Shown: piece by piece, positions 1-8,546 of the stretch
How positions within the stretch are numbered: the stretch's first letter is position 1
Layout: every line of letters begins with the position of its first letter
Notes under the pieces: generated by a model
The model's input: only the letters and a program-made list of their open reading frames with translations
What the model was told of the DNA's origin: nothing
The model's database searches: none
NCBI GenBank assembly: GCA_011772495.1
Contig: WVZL01000040.1
Span: 24,003 to 88,002 of the forward strand
Length of the DNA stretch: 64,000 bases
Origin: Candidatus Aminicenantota bacterium
GTDB lineage: Bacteria; Acidobacteriota; Aminicenantia; Aminicenantales; Aminicenantaceae
Reading direction: 5' to 3'
Made by a program: the position numbers and the translations under genes

Positions 1-1152
1 AAGATATTGTGGAAATACAAGGCCAAAAATCCTCTGATCAGTGCTCCTCTCATGGGGGAAGAAAAAATCTATGTTTTCGACAAAAAAAACACCTTGTACT
101 GCCTTGACGAAGAAGGTCAATTGCTCTGGGAAAAAAAGACAGAGGAGATCGTCACCTCCGAGCTAAAGGAGGATCGAAAAAGGTTATACTGGGGAACAGA
201 TGAGGGAGGGTTGGTGGCCTTTGATCCTGAGGCTGGCGAACAGACTTGGCGGTTTCAGGCCGGAGGGGCGATCCGGTCGGGTCCAGTGTTTTCTGACTCC
301 GGGATTATTTTTGGTTGTGATGACGGTTTACTCTATTTCCTGAGCCGAAGCGGAAAACTGATAGGTAAATTTGAGACCGGAGGGAAGATTGAAGCCTCTC
401 CTTTGGTAGACGGGAAGAAGCTTTACTTCGGGTCTCATGATCAATACTTCTATGGTTTAGACCTAAAAAAGAGAAAAAAGAAATGGAAAGTCAAGACAGG
501 TGGAAAAATTCTCTCCCAACCTGTAACTGATGAGAAGAGAGTATTCTTTATCAGTTGGGACAGCGCTTTGTACTCTTTGAATAAGAATAACGGAACAATT
601 CTATGGTGGCAGGTTCTTCCTTCGCGAAGCGCCTATGATCTGGAAATCATAGAGGGAAAAATCGTGGCTTCTTCCTTGTCTTCAACCTTGGTCTGCTTTG
701 ATATAAAGACAGGATTAAAAAAAGGGACTTATGATGCTGGCCAGGAAGTGAGGTCAAATCCCTTATGGCTTGAACCCTATCTGCTCATCAGTCTTTATGA
801 TTATAAGCAAGATAAAGGAAGACTCGTGTTCTTGAAAAAGGTCGTAGCGGTGACGTTGACTCCTTCCAAGGAATCACCGCAAAAAATCGGGGAAGAAATT
901 GTCTTTTCGGCCAAAGCTACCGGATTCTTTCTACCTAAATATGAGTTCTTTCTGAAGACAGAGGATGAGAAAGAAATTGTCCAGGAAATCTCAGAACGAG
1001 GGTCATGGACTTGGTACCCTGAAGCAACCGGAGATTACACGGTAGGAGTTAATGTTTTGGATGCCAAGGAAAAGGCTGAAACAGAAATTTCCTTCACGAT
1101 AGAAAAAGAGGAAATCCAGGAGACTGGGTCGGACAGGCGGATTTTACCGTAA
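1..1152 (+). CDS. PQQ-like beta-propeller protein with C-terminal Ig-like domain (5' truncated)
   Basis: The reading frame is open from base 1 (Lys-Ile-Leu before the first candidate start), so the N-terminus lies outside the window. The visible part has repeated blades of the type 'W-x-F/V-x-T/A-G-G-x-I-x-S-x-P', each followed by a strand ending in 'L-Y-x-L/F', typical of PQQ-like/BamB-type beta-propellers. From about residue 280 the pattern changes to a 'VAVTLTPSKESP' stretch and a strand-rich segment that looks like an Ig-like or PKD domain. Such proteins usually scaffold envelope complexes or bind ligands. No catalytic residues are recognisable and the exact role is unknown. Confidence 0.75.
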   Translation, partial: KILWKYKAKNPLISAPLMGEEKIYVFDKKNTLYCLDEEGQLLWEKKTEEIVTSELKEDRKRLYWGTDEGGLVAFDPEAGEQTWRFQAGGAIRSGPVFSDSGIIFGCDDGLLYFLSRSGKLIGKFETGGKIEASPLVDGKKLYFGSHDQYFYGLDLKKRKKKWKVKTGGKILSQPVTDEKRVFFISWDSALYSLNKNNGTILWWQVLPSRSAYDLEIIEGKIVASSLSSTLVCFDIKTGLKKGTYDAGQEVRSNPLWLEPYLLISLYDYKQDKGRLVFLKKVVAVTLTPSKESPQKIGEEIVFSAKATGFFLPKYEFFLKTEDEKEIVQEISERGSWTWYPEATGDYTVGVNVLDAKEKAETEISFTIEKEEIQETGSDRRILP

Positions 1153-1238
1153 ATCTGCGGGTATAAAGAATGAAAAAAATTTGATAATGTTTTGTTTTTT
1201 GGTTTAAATAGAGAATTCAAAGAAAAGGAGTTTTTAAG

Positions 1239-1784
1239 ATGGAAAGAGGAGAAGCCTTTGAGCTTGTTCAGCAACACCTAAAAAATAAAAATCTAGTAAA
1301 GCATTGTTTAGCCGTAGAAGCCTGCATGAAGGCTGTGGCCTCCCGTCTCAATCAGGATACAGAGAGATGGGGCCTGGCTGGAATCCTGCATGACCTTGAC
1401 TATGAGTTGACCGAGAAAAGTCCTGAACTCCACACCACAGAGACCATAAAAATCTTGAAGGAATTGGAGGTAGAGCCCGATATAATTCAGGCCGTTCAGG
1501 CTCACGCGGGGCAGGTTTCCTGTCAGAGCGACATGGATTGGGCGATTTTTTCCATTGATCCACTGACAGGTCTAATCATCGCTGCCACCTTAATGCATCC
1601 GTCTAAGAAGCTTAAAGAAGTGGACCTCGGTTTTTTAAAGAGAAGATACAAGGAAAAAAGTTTTGCTCGGGGAGCAAGGAGAGAGGATATAGAGCAATGC
1701 CAGAATATTAACCTGGAGCTGGATGAATTTCTGTCCATTTGTCTAAAGGCCATGCAAGAAATAGATAAAGACCTTGGCCTTTGA
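1239..1784 (+). CDS. HD-domain metal-dependent phosphohydrolase (HDIG-type)
   Basis: This 181-residue protein carries the HD-domain metal ligands His22, His51-Asp52 (in ILHDLDYE) and Asp107 (in FSIDPLTG), with an extra conserved-looking His89. Stand-alone HD proteins of this size usually hydrolyse nucleotides or other phosphate esters in the cytoplasm; the substrate cannot be read from the sequence. The ATG is preceded by AAAGGAG at good spacing. It sits 87 bp after the propeller gene and 38 bp before pruA, all on the plus strand, so co-transcription is possible without an obvious functional link. Confidence 0.85.
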   Translation: MERGEAFELVQQHLKNKNLVKHCLAVEACMKAVASRLNQDTERWGLAGILHDLDYELTEKSPELHTTETIKILKELEVEPDIIQAVQAHAGQVSCQSDMDWAIFSIDPLTGLIIAATLMHPSKKLKEVDLGFLKRRYKEKSFARGARREDIEQCQNINLELDEFLSICLKAMQEIDKDLGL

Positions 1785-1822
1785 TAGAATAAATTTCCAT
1801 CAACTCGATAAAGGAGGAATTG

Positions 1823-3454
1823 ATGAGCAATGCAATCATAAAAGTCCCGGATCCTTTCAACGAACCTGTTTATAGCTATGCCCCTGGAACCAGGGAACGG
1901 GAAAGACTAACGGCTCAACTCAAGAAGATGTTGGATGAAGAGATTGAAATCCCTTTGATTATCGGGGGAAAAGAAGTGCGGACTGGAAACCTCAGCGACT
2001 GCCGTTGTCCCCATGACCATGGCCATCTCTTAGGTCAATACCACAAGGCTGGACCAAAGGAAATAGAGGAAGCCGTAAAGGAAGCCAAGAAGGCCTGGAA
2101 AGAGTGGTCAGAAATGGATTGGGGGGCGCGGGTCTCGGTTTTTCTCAGAGCGGCTGAGCTGCTGGCTACAAAGTACCGCGATATCCTGAATGCATCCACC
2201 ATGTTGGGCCAGTCCAAGACATCTCATCAGGCAGAGATCGATTCAGCTTGTGAATTAGTTGATTTCTACCGATTTAATCCTTACTACATAAGCCAGATAT
2301 ACGCCCTGCAGCCTGAGTCCTCGGCCTCAACCTGGAACTATATGGAATACCGGGCTTTAGAAGGATTCGTTTTTGCTGTGACTCCCTTCAATTTCACTTC
2401 CATAGCCGGCAACCTGCCCACTTCTCCAGCCATGATGGGAAACACAGTCCTGTGGAAGCCAGCTTCTTCTGCTGTTTATTCTGCCTATTTTTTGACTCAG
2501 TTATGGAAGGAGGCAGGATTGTCTGATGGAGTGATCAATTTTATTCCTGGACCTGGACGTTATGTGGGTGATCCTGTTCTGGAGAAGCCGGATTTGGCCG
2601 GCGTACATTTCACGGGAAGCACTTCTGTTTTCCAAGACATGTGGAAAACCATCGGAGCCAACATCATGAATTACCGTAGCTATCCCAGGATTGTTGGAGA
2701 AACAGGAGGAAAGGACTTTGTCTTTGTGCATGCCTCTGCTGATGTTGAGGCAGTCGTCACCGCACTGATCCGGGGTGCTTACGAATTCCAGGGACAGAAA
2801 TGTTCCGCCGCCAGTCGCGCCTACCTACCTTCGAACCTCTGGCCTTCCATAAAAGAGAGGCTAGGGGAAGAGATAAAAACGATCAAGATGGGAGATATAA
2901 CGGATTTTAAGAATTTCATGGGCGCCGTCATAGACAAGTTAGCTTTTGACAGCATTGTAGAATACATTGAATATGCTAAGGACTCCACTGAAGCCGAGAT
3001 TATTTGCGGTGGCAACTACGATGATTCAAAAGGCTATTTCATAGAACCTACTCTGGTTGCGGTGACCGATCCCAAACACAAGCTGATGGAAGAAGAGATA
3101 TTCGGGCCAGTCCTGACTGTCTACGTCTATCCTTCCACAGAATACGAAAAGACCCTTGAGATCTGTGATACCACTTCTCCCTACGGCCTAACCGGAAGTA
3201 TTTTTGCGACCGACCAGAAGGCTGTCATCGAGGCCTTGGGAAGCCTTCGTCATGCAGCTGGCAATTTCTATATCAATGACAAGCCGACGGGAGCAGTTGT
3301 GAGCCAGCAACCCTTTGGCGGGGCTAGGGGATCAGGGACCAATGACAAGGCGGGATCGCTTTTGAATCTCTTGCGCTGGACAAGCGCTCGAGCAGTGAAG
3401 GAAAACCTTAATCCACCCAGAGATTATCGTTATCCATTCATGTCTGGAAAATAG
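1823..3454 (+). CDS. pruA: L-glutamate gamma-semialdehyde (delta-1-pyrroline-5-carboxylate) dehydrogenase
   Basis: Oxidises glutamate semialdehyde/P5C to glutamate with NAD(P)+, the last step of proline and arginine breakdown. The 543-residue protein opens with the PruA-type segment 'VPDPFNEPVYSYAPGT' and has the aldehyde dehydrogenase catalytic pair Glu293 (VGETGGKDF) and Cys327 (GQKCSAASR). The length matches the stand-alone, eukaryote-like P5C dehydrogenase rather than bifunctional PutA. I chose the ATG at 1823, preceded by AAGGAGG at 1811-1817; a TTG immediately before it is in frame but badly spaced. No proline dehydrogenase is visible nearby. It is followed 88 bp later by a second aldehyde dehydrogenase. 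Confidence 0.93.
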   Translation: MSNAIIKVPDPFNEPVYSYAPGTRERERLTAQLKKMLDEEIEIPLIIGGKEVRTGNLSDCRCPHDHGHLLGQYHKAGPKEIEEAVKEAKKAWKEWSEMDWGARVSVFLRAAELLATKYRDILNASTMLGQSKTSHQAEIDSACELVDFYRFNPYYISQIYALQPESSASTWNYMEYRALEGFVFAVTPFNFTSIAGNLPTSPAMMGNTVLWKPASSAVYSAYFLTQLWKEAGLSDGVINFIPGPGRYVGDPVLEKPDLAGVHFTGSTSVFQDMWKTIGANIMNYRSYPRIVGETGGKDFVFVHASADVEAVVTALIRGAYEFQGQKCSAASRAYLPSNLWPSIKERLGEEIKTIKMGDITDFKNFMGAVIDKLAFDSIVEYIEYAKDSTEAEIICGGNYDDSKGYFIEPTLVAVTDPKHKLMEEEIFGPVLTVYVYPSTEYEKTLEICDTTSPYGLTGSIFATDQKAVIEALGSLRHAAGNFYINDKPTGAVVSQQPFGGARGSGTNDKAGSLLNLLRWTSARAVKENLNPPRDYRYPFMSGK

Positions 3455-3542
3455 GCCAAAAACAGGAAGCAGACAGGATTGTTTCAAGAATGAATAAAAT
3501 TATCTGCAGTTTTTATGAATAATTCAGGATAAGGAGTATAAG

Positions 3543-5066
3543 ATGAAAGCACTCTTAGAAAAATTACAAATCAAAGAGGTTAATTTTGGTGCTTGTGCAG
3601 GCTTGGAGGCTTGGCATGAAGACAGTGAAGGCAAAGAGCTGATTTCTTACAATCCCACTGATGGAAAGCCTATCGCCAAGATCATTCAAGCTACGGAAAA
3701 GACCTATGAAAAGGTAGTTTCTCAAGCTGCAGAAGCTTTCAAGACGTGGCGCATGCTGCCGGCTCCCAGAAGAGGATTGGTAGTTCGCGACTTGGGCCAA
3801 GCATTGAGAGACCTTAAAGAGCCATTGGGCGAGTTAGTCACTCTTGAGATGGGCAAGATAAGAGCTGAAGGTGTAGGCGAAGTGCAGGAGATGATCGATA
3901 TCTGTGATTTTGCGGTAGGACTTTCTCGCCAGCTTTATGGGTTAACCATGCATTCGGAGCGCCCTCAGCACAAGATGTATGAACAATGGCATCCTCTAGG
4001 CATCGTCGGGGTGATTACAGCCTTTAATTTTCCGGTAGCTGTTTGGTCTTGGAATGCAGCTATTGCTGCTGTGTGTGGAGATGCGATTGTCTGGAAGCCA
4101 TCATCTGATACTCCTTTAACAGCCATAGCAGTCCAGAACATTGCCAACCGAGTCATGGCTGATCACGGAATACAGGGAATATTCAACCTCCTCGTTGGTT
4201 TTGGCTCTGTGGTTGGAGAAAAGATGATCAACGATAAACGTATTCCGCTGATATCTTTTACCGGTTCCACAAAAATGGGGCAGCGGGTAGCAGAAGCTGT
4301 CGCTCGAAGATTTGGCAGGACGATTTTAGAGCTCGGGGGAAACAATGCCGTTATCGTCGCTGAAGATGCTGATCTGGACATGGCCACAAGGACAATTCTC
4401 TTTGGAGCAGTCGGGACAGCTGGTCAGCGGTGCACAACTACTCGTCGGGTCATTGTCCACAAGTCTATTGCGGCTGAGCTAACAGAGAGAATTGTCAACG
4501 CCTACCAGCAGGTGCCCATCGGCAATCCGCTGGAGGAGGGAATCTTGATGGGACCGCTGGTGAACAAAGGGGCGGTGGAAGATATGTTTGCAGCCTTTGA
4601 AAAGATTAAGGAACAGGGAGGGGAGGTCATCTATGGAGGTCGGCGGCTTCCTGATAAAGGAGAACAATTCGTAGAACCAACAATAGTGAAAATGCCATCC
4701 CAGACAGAAATTGTTCACCAGGAAACATTTGCTCCAATTCTCTATCTCCTTGAATACGATAGTCTTGATGAAGCCATTGAACTCCACAACGAAGTCCCGC
4801 AAGGCTTATCCAGTTCAATCTTCACCACGAATTTGTTGACTGCCGAAAAATTCCTTTCTCACGAAGGCTCTGATTGTGGAATCGCCAATGTCAATATCGG
4901 TACCTCTGGGGCTGAAATCGGTGGAGCTTTCGGGGGAGAAAAGGAGACTGGAGGAGGCCGAGAGTCGGGATCAGATGCATGGAAAGGCTATATGCGACGC
5001 CAGACGAATACGATCAATTGGTCTAATGAGCTTCCTTTGGCTCAGGGGATAAAATTTGGAGATTGA
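3543..5066 (+). CDS. ALDH7-family aldehyde dehydrogenase (probable L-aminoadipate-semialdehyde dehydrogenase)
   Basis: A 507-residue aldehyde dehydrogenase with catalytic Glu263 (LELGGNNAV) and Cys297 (GQRCTTTRR). The LELGGNN and GQRCTTTRR versions of these motifs and the C-terminal GGGRESGSDAWKGYMRR region are typical of ALDH7 (antiquitin/AmaB), which oxidises alpha-aminoadipate semialdehyde/piperideine-6-carboxylate in lysine catabolism. The AAGGAG 12 bases upstream supports the ATG at 3543. Its pairing with PruA, which acts on the one-carbon-shorter homologue, suggests an amino-acid-degradation unit, but no lysine aminotransferase or cyclodeaminase is present here. The family call is firm and the substrate is inferred. 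Confidence 0.88.
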   Translation: MKALLEKLQIKEVNFGACAGLEAWHEDSEGKELISYNPTDGKPIAKIIQATEKTYEKVVSQAAEAFKTWRMLPAPRRGLVVRDLGQALRDLKEPLGELVTLEMGKIRAEGVGEVQEMIDICDFAVGLSRQLYGLTMHSERPQHKMYEQWHPLGIVGVITAFNFPVAVWSWNAAIAAVCGDAIVWKPSSDTPLTAIAVQNIANRVMADHGIQGIFNLLVGFGSVVGEKMINDKRIPLISFTGSTKMGQRVAEAVARRFGRTILELGGNNAVIVAEDADLDMATRTILFGAVGTAGQRCTTTRRVIVHKSIAAELTERIVNAYQQVPIGNPLEEGILMGPLVNKGAVEDMFAAFEKIKEQGGEVIYGGRRLPDKGEQFVEPTIVKMPSQTEIVHQETFAPILYLLEYDSLDEAIELHNEVPQGLSSSIFTTNLLTAEKFLSHEGSDCGIANVNIGTSGAEIGGAFGGEKETGGGRESGSDAWKGYMRRQTNTINWSNELPLAQGIKFGD

Positions 5067-5293
5067 TGACCAAGGACAATATTACTCTCGAGACTACGGT
5101 TGAAGAACTGGTGGAGCGATATCCGGAGGCAGTCGGCTTTCTAGCCAGGAATAATGTTCGTTGTATTCGCTTTGGCGAAGCCCTGTGCTACACATTAAAA
5201 GAGCTTTTCCGTGAGGAAGGCATCAGGAATCCTCATCACTTGATTGACGAACTCAAGAGATTTCTTAAGATAAGAAGACCTATTCGATCTTGA
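5066..5293 (+). CDS. DUF1858-domain protein
   Basis: A 75-residue protein of the DUF1858 type (VEELVERYPEAVGFLARN and the following cysteine-containing segment). Stand-alone and hybrid-cluster-associated DUF1858 proteins are common in anaerobes; their function is not settled. The ATG at 5066 shares one base with the TGA of the preceding aldehyde dehydrogenase (TGATG), so translation is coupled and the two belong to one operon. It retains two cysteines (residues near 32 and 40), not a full iron-sulfur set. Confidence 0.78.
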   Translation: MTKDNITLETTVEELVERYPEAVGFLARNNVRCIRFGEALCYTLKELFREEGIRNPHHLIDELKRFLKIRRPIRS

Positions 5294-5375
5294 AAAATAT
5301 AATGGAAAACTCAGTCTATCATTTTTTCGTATACTCAAAGAGAGGCTTTAACTTCACCTTGGGGAGGCAATGAAA

Positions 5376-5576
5376 ATGGCCAAGAAGCTGCATCGCTCCC
5401 AAGATAAAAAGATGCTCGGTGGTGTTTGCGGAGGACTCAGTGAGTATTTTGATGTAGATGCCAACCTGATCAGGATTATTTTTGTGGCCATTGGGCTCTT
5501 TTCTGCTGTTATTCCGATGGTGATTTTCTATCTGATCGCTTGGATTATTGTTCCCTTGGAAGAGAAGAGCGAGTAA
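5376..5576 (+). CDS. PspC-domain membrane protein
   Basis: A 66-residue PspC-domain protein: a basic start, the signature KMLGGVCGGLSEYFDVD, then one hydrophobic segment ending IIVPLEEK. PspC domains sit in the inner membrane and are linked to envelope-stress sensing. GGGGAGG at 5361-5367 fits the ATG at 5376 (8-base spacing) better than the ATG at 5370. No other psp gene is nearby, so this is an isolated small member of the family. Confidence 0.88.
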   Translation: MAKKLHRSQDKKMLGGVCGGLSEYFDVDANLIRIIFVAIGLFSAVIPMVIFYLIAWIIVPLEEKSE

Positions 5577-5645
5577 ACCCCTATTTTTAATTGACTTATT
5601 AACTCATATCCGTTATTTTTTACCTGTTCAATTCAGAGCTAGAAT

Positions 5646-6317
5646 ATGGGTAACAAGGAGTCATTAGATTTTCGGCACATCGCCGTTGAAGGCATCCTGA
5701 AATCTGGAAAAACAAAATTGGCCAATACCTTAGCTCAAAAAGTGGGAGGAAGAATCGTTCTAGACAAGGTCGATAATCCCTACCTTAAAGACTTTTATGA
5801 TGAGAAAGAGGGAGCTGCGTTTCTGGCTCAATTGGTCTTTCTAGTCAATCGGTACCACCAACAAATGAGACTCGCCCAGAGAGATTTGTTTGAAGAAAGG
5901 GTCATTTGTGATTATCTCTTCGAGAAAGACAAAATCTATGCCTATCAAACTCTCTCCGATGATGAGCTCATCGTCTATGAAAGAATTTACAGCGTTTTTG
6001 CAGAAAGAGTTGTTAAGCCTGATTTGGCAATCTATTTGCAGGTGTCTTTGCCTACTCTTCTTAAGAGAGTTGCTCAAGAGGGAAATCCCCTGGAAAAGAA
6101 TATATCCGAAAAATATTTAGAAGATATTTTAGAAGCGTTCGATTATTTTTTCTTCAATTATCAAGCCACGCCACTTTTTGTGGTCAAGGCCGATGAGTTA
6201 GATTTTAACAGCGAGGAAGATATTGATGATTTGATCAGCCAGCTCAAAAATATGAAAAAGAGCCCCTTGTATTATGTTCCTCTTGGTAAATCAGATCGAT
6301 ATCTTAAGAAGGAATGA
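5646..6317 (+). CDS. Deoxynucleoside kinase family protein
   Basis: A 223-residue P-loop kinase. The Walker A motif GILKSGKT (near residues 16-23) lies in the context VEGxxxSGKTxLA, as in deoxyadenosine/deoxyguanosine kinases. A DYLFEKDKIYA segment resembles the (D/E)R-type substrate-binding region, and YLQVSLPTLLKRV matches the strand and LID region of the family. It would phosphorylate deoxynucleosides for nucleotide salvage in the cytoplasm. It lies 113 bp before panB with a possible terminator and a strong hairpin between them, so the physical linkage to pantothenate synthesis may be incidental. The ribosome-binding site is weak. Confidence 0.8.
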   Translation: MGNKESLDFRHIAVEGILKSGKTKLANTLAQKVGGRIVLDKVDNPYLKDFYDEKEGAAFLAQLVFLVNRYHQQMRLAQRDLFEERVICDYLFEKDKIYAYQTLSDDELIVYERIYSVFAERVVKPDLAIYLQVSLPTLLKRVAQEGNPLEKNISEKYLEDILEAFDYFFFNYQATPLFVVKADELDFNSEEDIDDLISQLKNMKKSPLYYVPLGKSDRYLKKE

Positions 6318-6333
6318 GAAGAAAAAGCTCCAA

Positions 6334-6360
6334 GGTCTTACCTAGACCAGAGACTTTTTT
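6334..6360 (+). terminator. Possible weak intrinsic terminator after the deoxynucleoside kinase
   Basis: A short stem GGTCT-tacct-AGACC (6334-6348) is followed by AGAGAC and a run of six T. The stem has only five pairs, so this is a weak candidate. Confidence 0.3.
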
Positions 6361-6385
6361 AAAAGCTTTTTCGTCGTTTACTTTA

Positions 6386-6416
6386 CCCCAATCTCGATGA
6401 TAAAGGCGAGATGGGG
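6386..6416 (+). promoter_or_regulatory. Stable stem-loop just upstream of panB
   Basis: CCCCAATCTCG (6386-6396) pairs with CGAGATGGGG (6407-6416): ten base pairs with one bulged A and a ten-base loop. The hairpin ends a few bases before the Shine-Dalgarno AAAGGA that serves the panB ATG at 6431. No T-run follows, so it is not an ordinary terminator. It could affect translation or mRNA stability of the pan operon. Confidence 0.45.
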
Positions 6417-6430
6417 AGAAAGGACTTATC

Positions 6431-7288
6431 ATGCCTAAAGAGTTTACCCAGAAAATTACAATTCCTGGTCTGCAGGCCAAAAAAGAGAAAAAAGAGAAAA
6501 TTGTAGCTCTAACAGCCTATGATTTTCCCGTAGCTCAAATCGTTGATGAATGTGGACTTGATGTTATCCTGGTAGGAGATTCTCTGGGAATGGTTGTTTT
6601 AGGTTACGAGAATACCATACCCGTGACTATGGAGGAGATGATCCACCATACTCGAATTGTCGCCAGGGCCGCCAAAAGAGCCTTAGTCGTAGGAGACATG
6701 CCTTATTTTTCCTTTCATCTCTCAGAAGAGGAAACCGTTTACAATGCCTCCCGTTTTCTTAAAGAGGCTGGAGCAGCGGCAGTCAAGATTGAAGGCGCGT
6801 CCAAGAAAAGGCTAAAACTGGTCGAAGCTCTAATCGAAGCTGAGATACCAGTGATGGGACACGTAGGGCTGACTCCTCAATCCATTCATCGGTTGGGAGA
6901 GTTCAGGGTTAGGGGAAAGAAAGTCCATGAAGCTGAAAAAATAATCTCTGATGCCCTGAACCTAGAAAAAGCAGGAGTGTTTTCGGTCATCTTGGAATGT
7001 ATCCCCCTAGAGCTAGCCAGAATCATTACTGAAAAGCTAAAAGTTCCCACTATTGGCATAGGAGCCGGTCCCCATTGTGACGGCCAGATTCTCGTTTTCC
7101 ATGATCTAGTCGGTCTTTCCAACGGATATCTCCCCAAGTTTGTGAAAAAGTATACAGATCTTTATAAAATCATAAATCAAGCCGTTAAGGATTATAGAGA
7201 AGATATCATGACTGGAAATTTTCCTGATGATCGTTATTCTTACCATCTGAAATCAGAAGTTTTACAAGAAATTTCTCGAAAAAAATAG
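6431..7288 (+). CDS. panB: 3-methyl-2-oxobutanoate hydroxymethyltransferase
   Basis: Transfers a hydroxymethyl group from methylenetetrahydrofolate to ketoisovalerate to give ketopantoate, the first step of pantothenate synthesis. The 285-residue protein has the PanB hallmarks: ALTAYDFPVAQIVDE near the N-terminus, the Mg2+-binding LVGDSLGMVVLGYE, GDMPYFSF, VKIEGA, and the late GIGAGPHCDGQILVFHDL. Length is normal for the family. It is followed by panC after 16 bp and panD after a further 19 bp, a complete panBCD unit on the plus strand. Confidence 0.97.
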   Translation: MPKEFTQKITIPGLQAKKEKKEKIVALTAYDFPVAQIVDECGLDVILVGDSLGMVVLGYENTIPVTMEEMIHHTRIVARAAKRALVVGDMPYFSFHLSEEETVYNASRFLKEAGAAAVKIEGASKKRLKLVEALIEAEIPVMGHVGLTPQSIHRLGEFRVRGKKVHEAEKIISDALNLEKAGVFSVILECIPLELARIITEKLKVPTIGIGAGPHCDGQILVFHDLVGLSNGYLPKFVKKYTDLYKIINQAVKDYREDIMTGNFPDDRYSYHLKSEVLQEISRKK

Positions 7289-7304
7289 GTATTAGGCACA
7301 CCCC

Positions 7305-8165
7305 ATGAAAAAAATCACCTCCGTAAAAGAGATGAAAGCCACCGCCAGAGAGCTAAGATCCCGTGGAAAGACTATAGGGTTCGTGCCCACCATGGGTTAT
7401 CTTCATGAGGGACATCTGAGTCTGGTGAGAAAATCGACTCAGAAAGCTGAAGTCACTGTGGTCAGTGTCTTTGTGAATCCTGCCCAGTTCGGGCCAAAAG
7501 AAGATTTTAAAGAATACCCTCGAGACCTGAACCGAGACCTGCGACTCCTTGAGAAAGTAGGCGTGGATTATTTATTCTACCCAGATTCAGAGGAAGTGTA
7601 TCCCCCAGGGTACAGGACCTATGTTCGGGTTCATGATCTAGAAGAAAAACTCTGCGGCCGCTCCCGGCCTGGATTTTTCAGGGGAGTTTGTACTGTGGTC
7701 CTAAAGCTCTTCAATATTGTTGAGCCTGATATAGCCTTTTTTGGCCAAAAAGATGCCCAGCAAGCGATCATTTTACAAAGAATGGTTGAGGATCTCCATC
7801 TCGATGTTAAGATCGAAGTCTTGCCCATAGTCAGGGATGAGGATGGTCTGGCCTTGAGCTCTCGTAATGAGTATTTGAACTCAAAAGAAAGGGAAGCAGC
7901 TCTTGCTTTGCCTAGAAGTCTTCAGGAGGCTAAGAAGACAATAAAGATAGGGGAGAGAAGAGCTGCTGTTATTATTAAAAAGGTTGAGGAGATGATAAGA
8001 AAGGAACCATTAACTAAGATAGACTACGTAGAAATAGTGGACTTGGACGAATTGAAGCCCATCGAGATGCTAAAGGATGGGTCCTTGTTAGCGCTGGCTG
8101 TCTGGGTGGGGAAAACTCGACTCATCGATAACCTGATGATAGAGATAAACGAAAAAAGGGAGTAG
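7305..8165 (+). CDS. panC: Pantothenate synthetase (pantoate--beta-alanine ligase)
   Basis: Joins pantoate and beta-alanine using ATP to make pantothenate. The 286-residue protein shows the nucleotidyltransferase HIGH-like motif HEGH (residues 34-37, in PTMGYLHEGHLSLV), VNPAQFGPKEDFKEYPR, the FGQKDAQQ segment and the KMSKS-like LALSSRNEYL. All are standard for PanC. It lies between panB and panD with short gaps, so substrate supply and consumption are encoded together. Confidence 0.97.
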   Translation: MKKITSVKEMKATARELRSRGKTIGFVPTMGYLHEGHLSLVRKSTQKAEVTVVSVFVNPAQFGPKEDFKEYPRDLNRDLRLLEKVGVDYLFYPDSEEVYPPGYRTYVRVHDLEEKLCGRSRPGFFRGVCTVVLKLFNIVEPDIAFFGQKDAQQAIILQRMVEDLHLDVKIEVLPIVRDEDGLALSSRNEYLNSKEREAALALPRSLQEAKKTIKIGERRAAVIIKKVEEMIRKEPLTKIDYVEIVDLDELKPIEMLKDGSLLALAVWVGKTRLIDNLMIEINEKRE

Positions 8166-8184
8166 TGTTTTAGGAGTTAAGGAC

Positions 8185-8541
8185 ATGCAAAGAACTTTAT
8201 TGAAAGCCAAGATTCAAGGAGCGATCGTGACCGAAACCAATCTCCATTATGAGGGGAGCCTAGCTCTGGATGAAAGCTTGATAGAGGCTGCTGGAATGAT
8301 TCCTTATGAACAAGTTCATGTTTATAACATTTCTACTGGAGAAAGGTTTACGACTTATTTGATTAAAGGGGACAGAGATTCTGGGGTCGTCGGAGTTTAC
8401 GGAGCTGCCGCTCACAGAGCAAAGATTGGGGATGAATTGATTCTGGCTACCTATGTTACGTTAGAAGAAGGAGAATTGGATTTCTTTATCCCGAAGATAT
8501 TAATTGCTGATAAAAACAACAAGATAAAGGAAATAAAATAA
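8185..8541 (+). CDS. panD: Aspartate 1-decarboxylase (pyruvoyl enzyme proenzyme)
   Basis: Makes beta-alanine from aspartate for pantothenate synthesis. The 118-residue proenzyme contains the self-cleavage site Gly24-Ser25 in HYEGSLALD; Ser25 becomes the pyruvoyl group. The downstream GAAAHRAKIGDELILATY block is also typical. AGGAG and AAGGA lie upstream of the ATG. It ends the panBCD unit and is convergent with the next gene, whose stop lies only 5 bp away on the other strand; no terminator hairpin is visible between them. Confidence 0.97.
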   Translation: MQRTLLKAKIQGAIVTETNLHYEGSLALDESLIEAAGMIPYEQVHVYNISTGERFTTYLIKGDRDSGVVGVYGAAAHRAKIGDELILATYVTLEEGELDFFIPKILIADKNNKIKEIK

Positions 8542-8546
8542 ATATC

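Noticed and set aside
1239-1784. Several 60-80 codon open frames on the minus strand within the HD-domain gene
   Set aside because: They have no ribosome sites or recognisable domains, and the plus-strand HD protein shows clear motifs. They are shadows.
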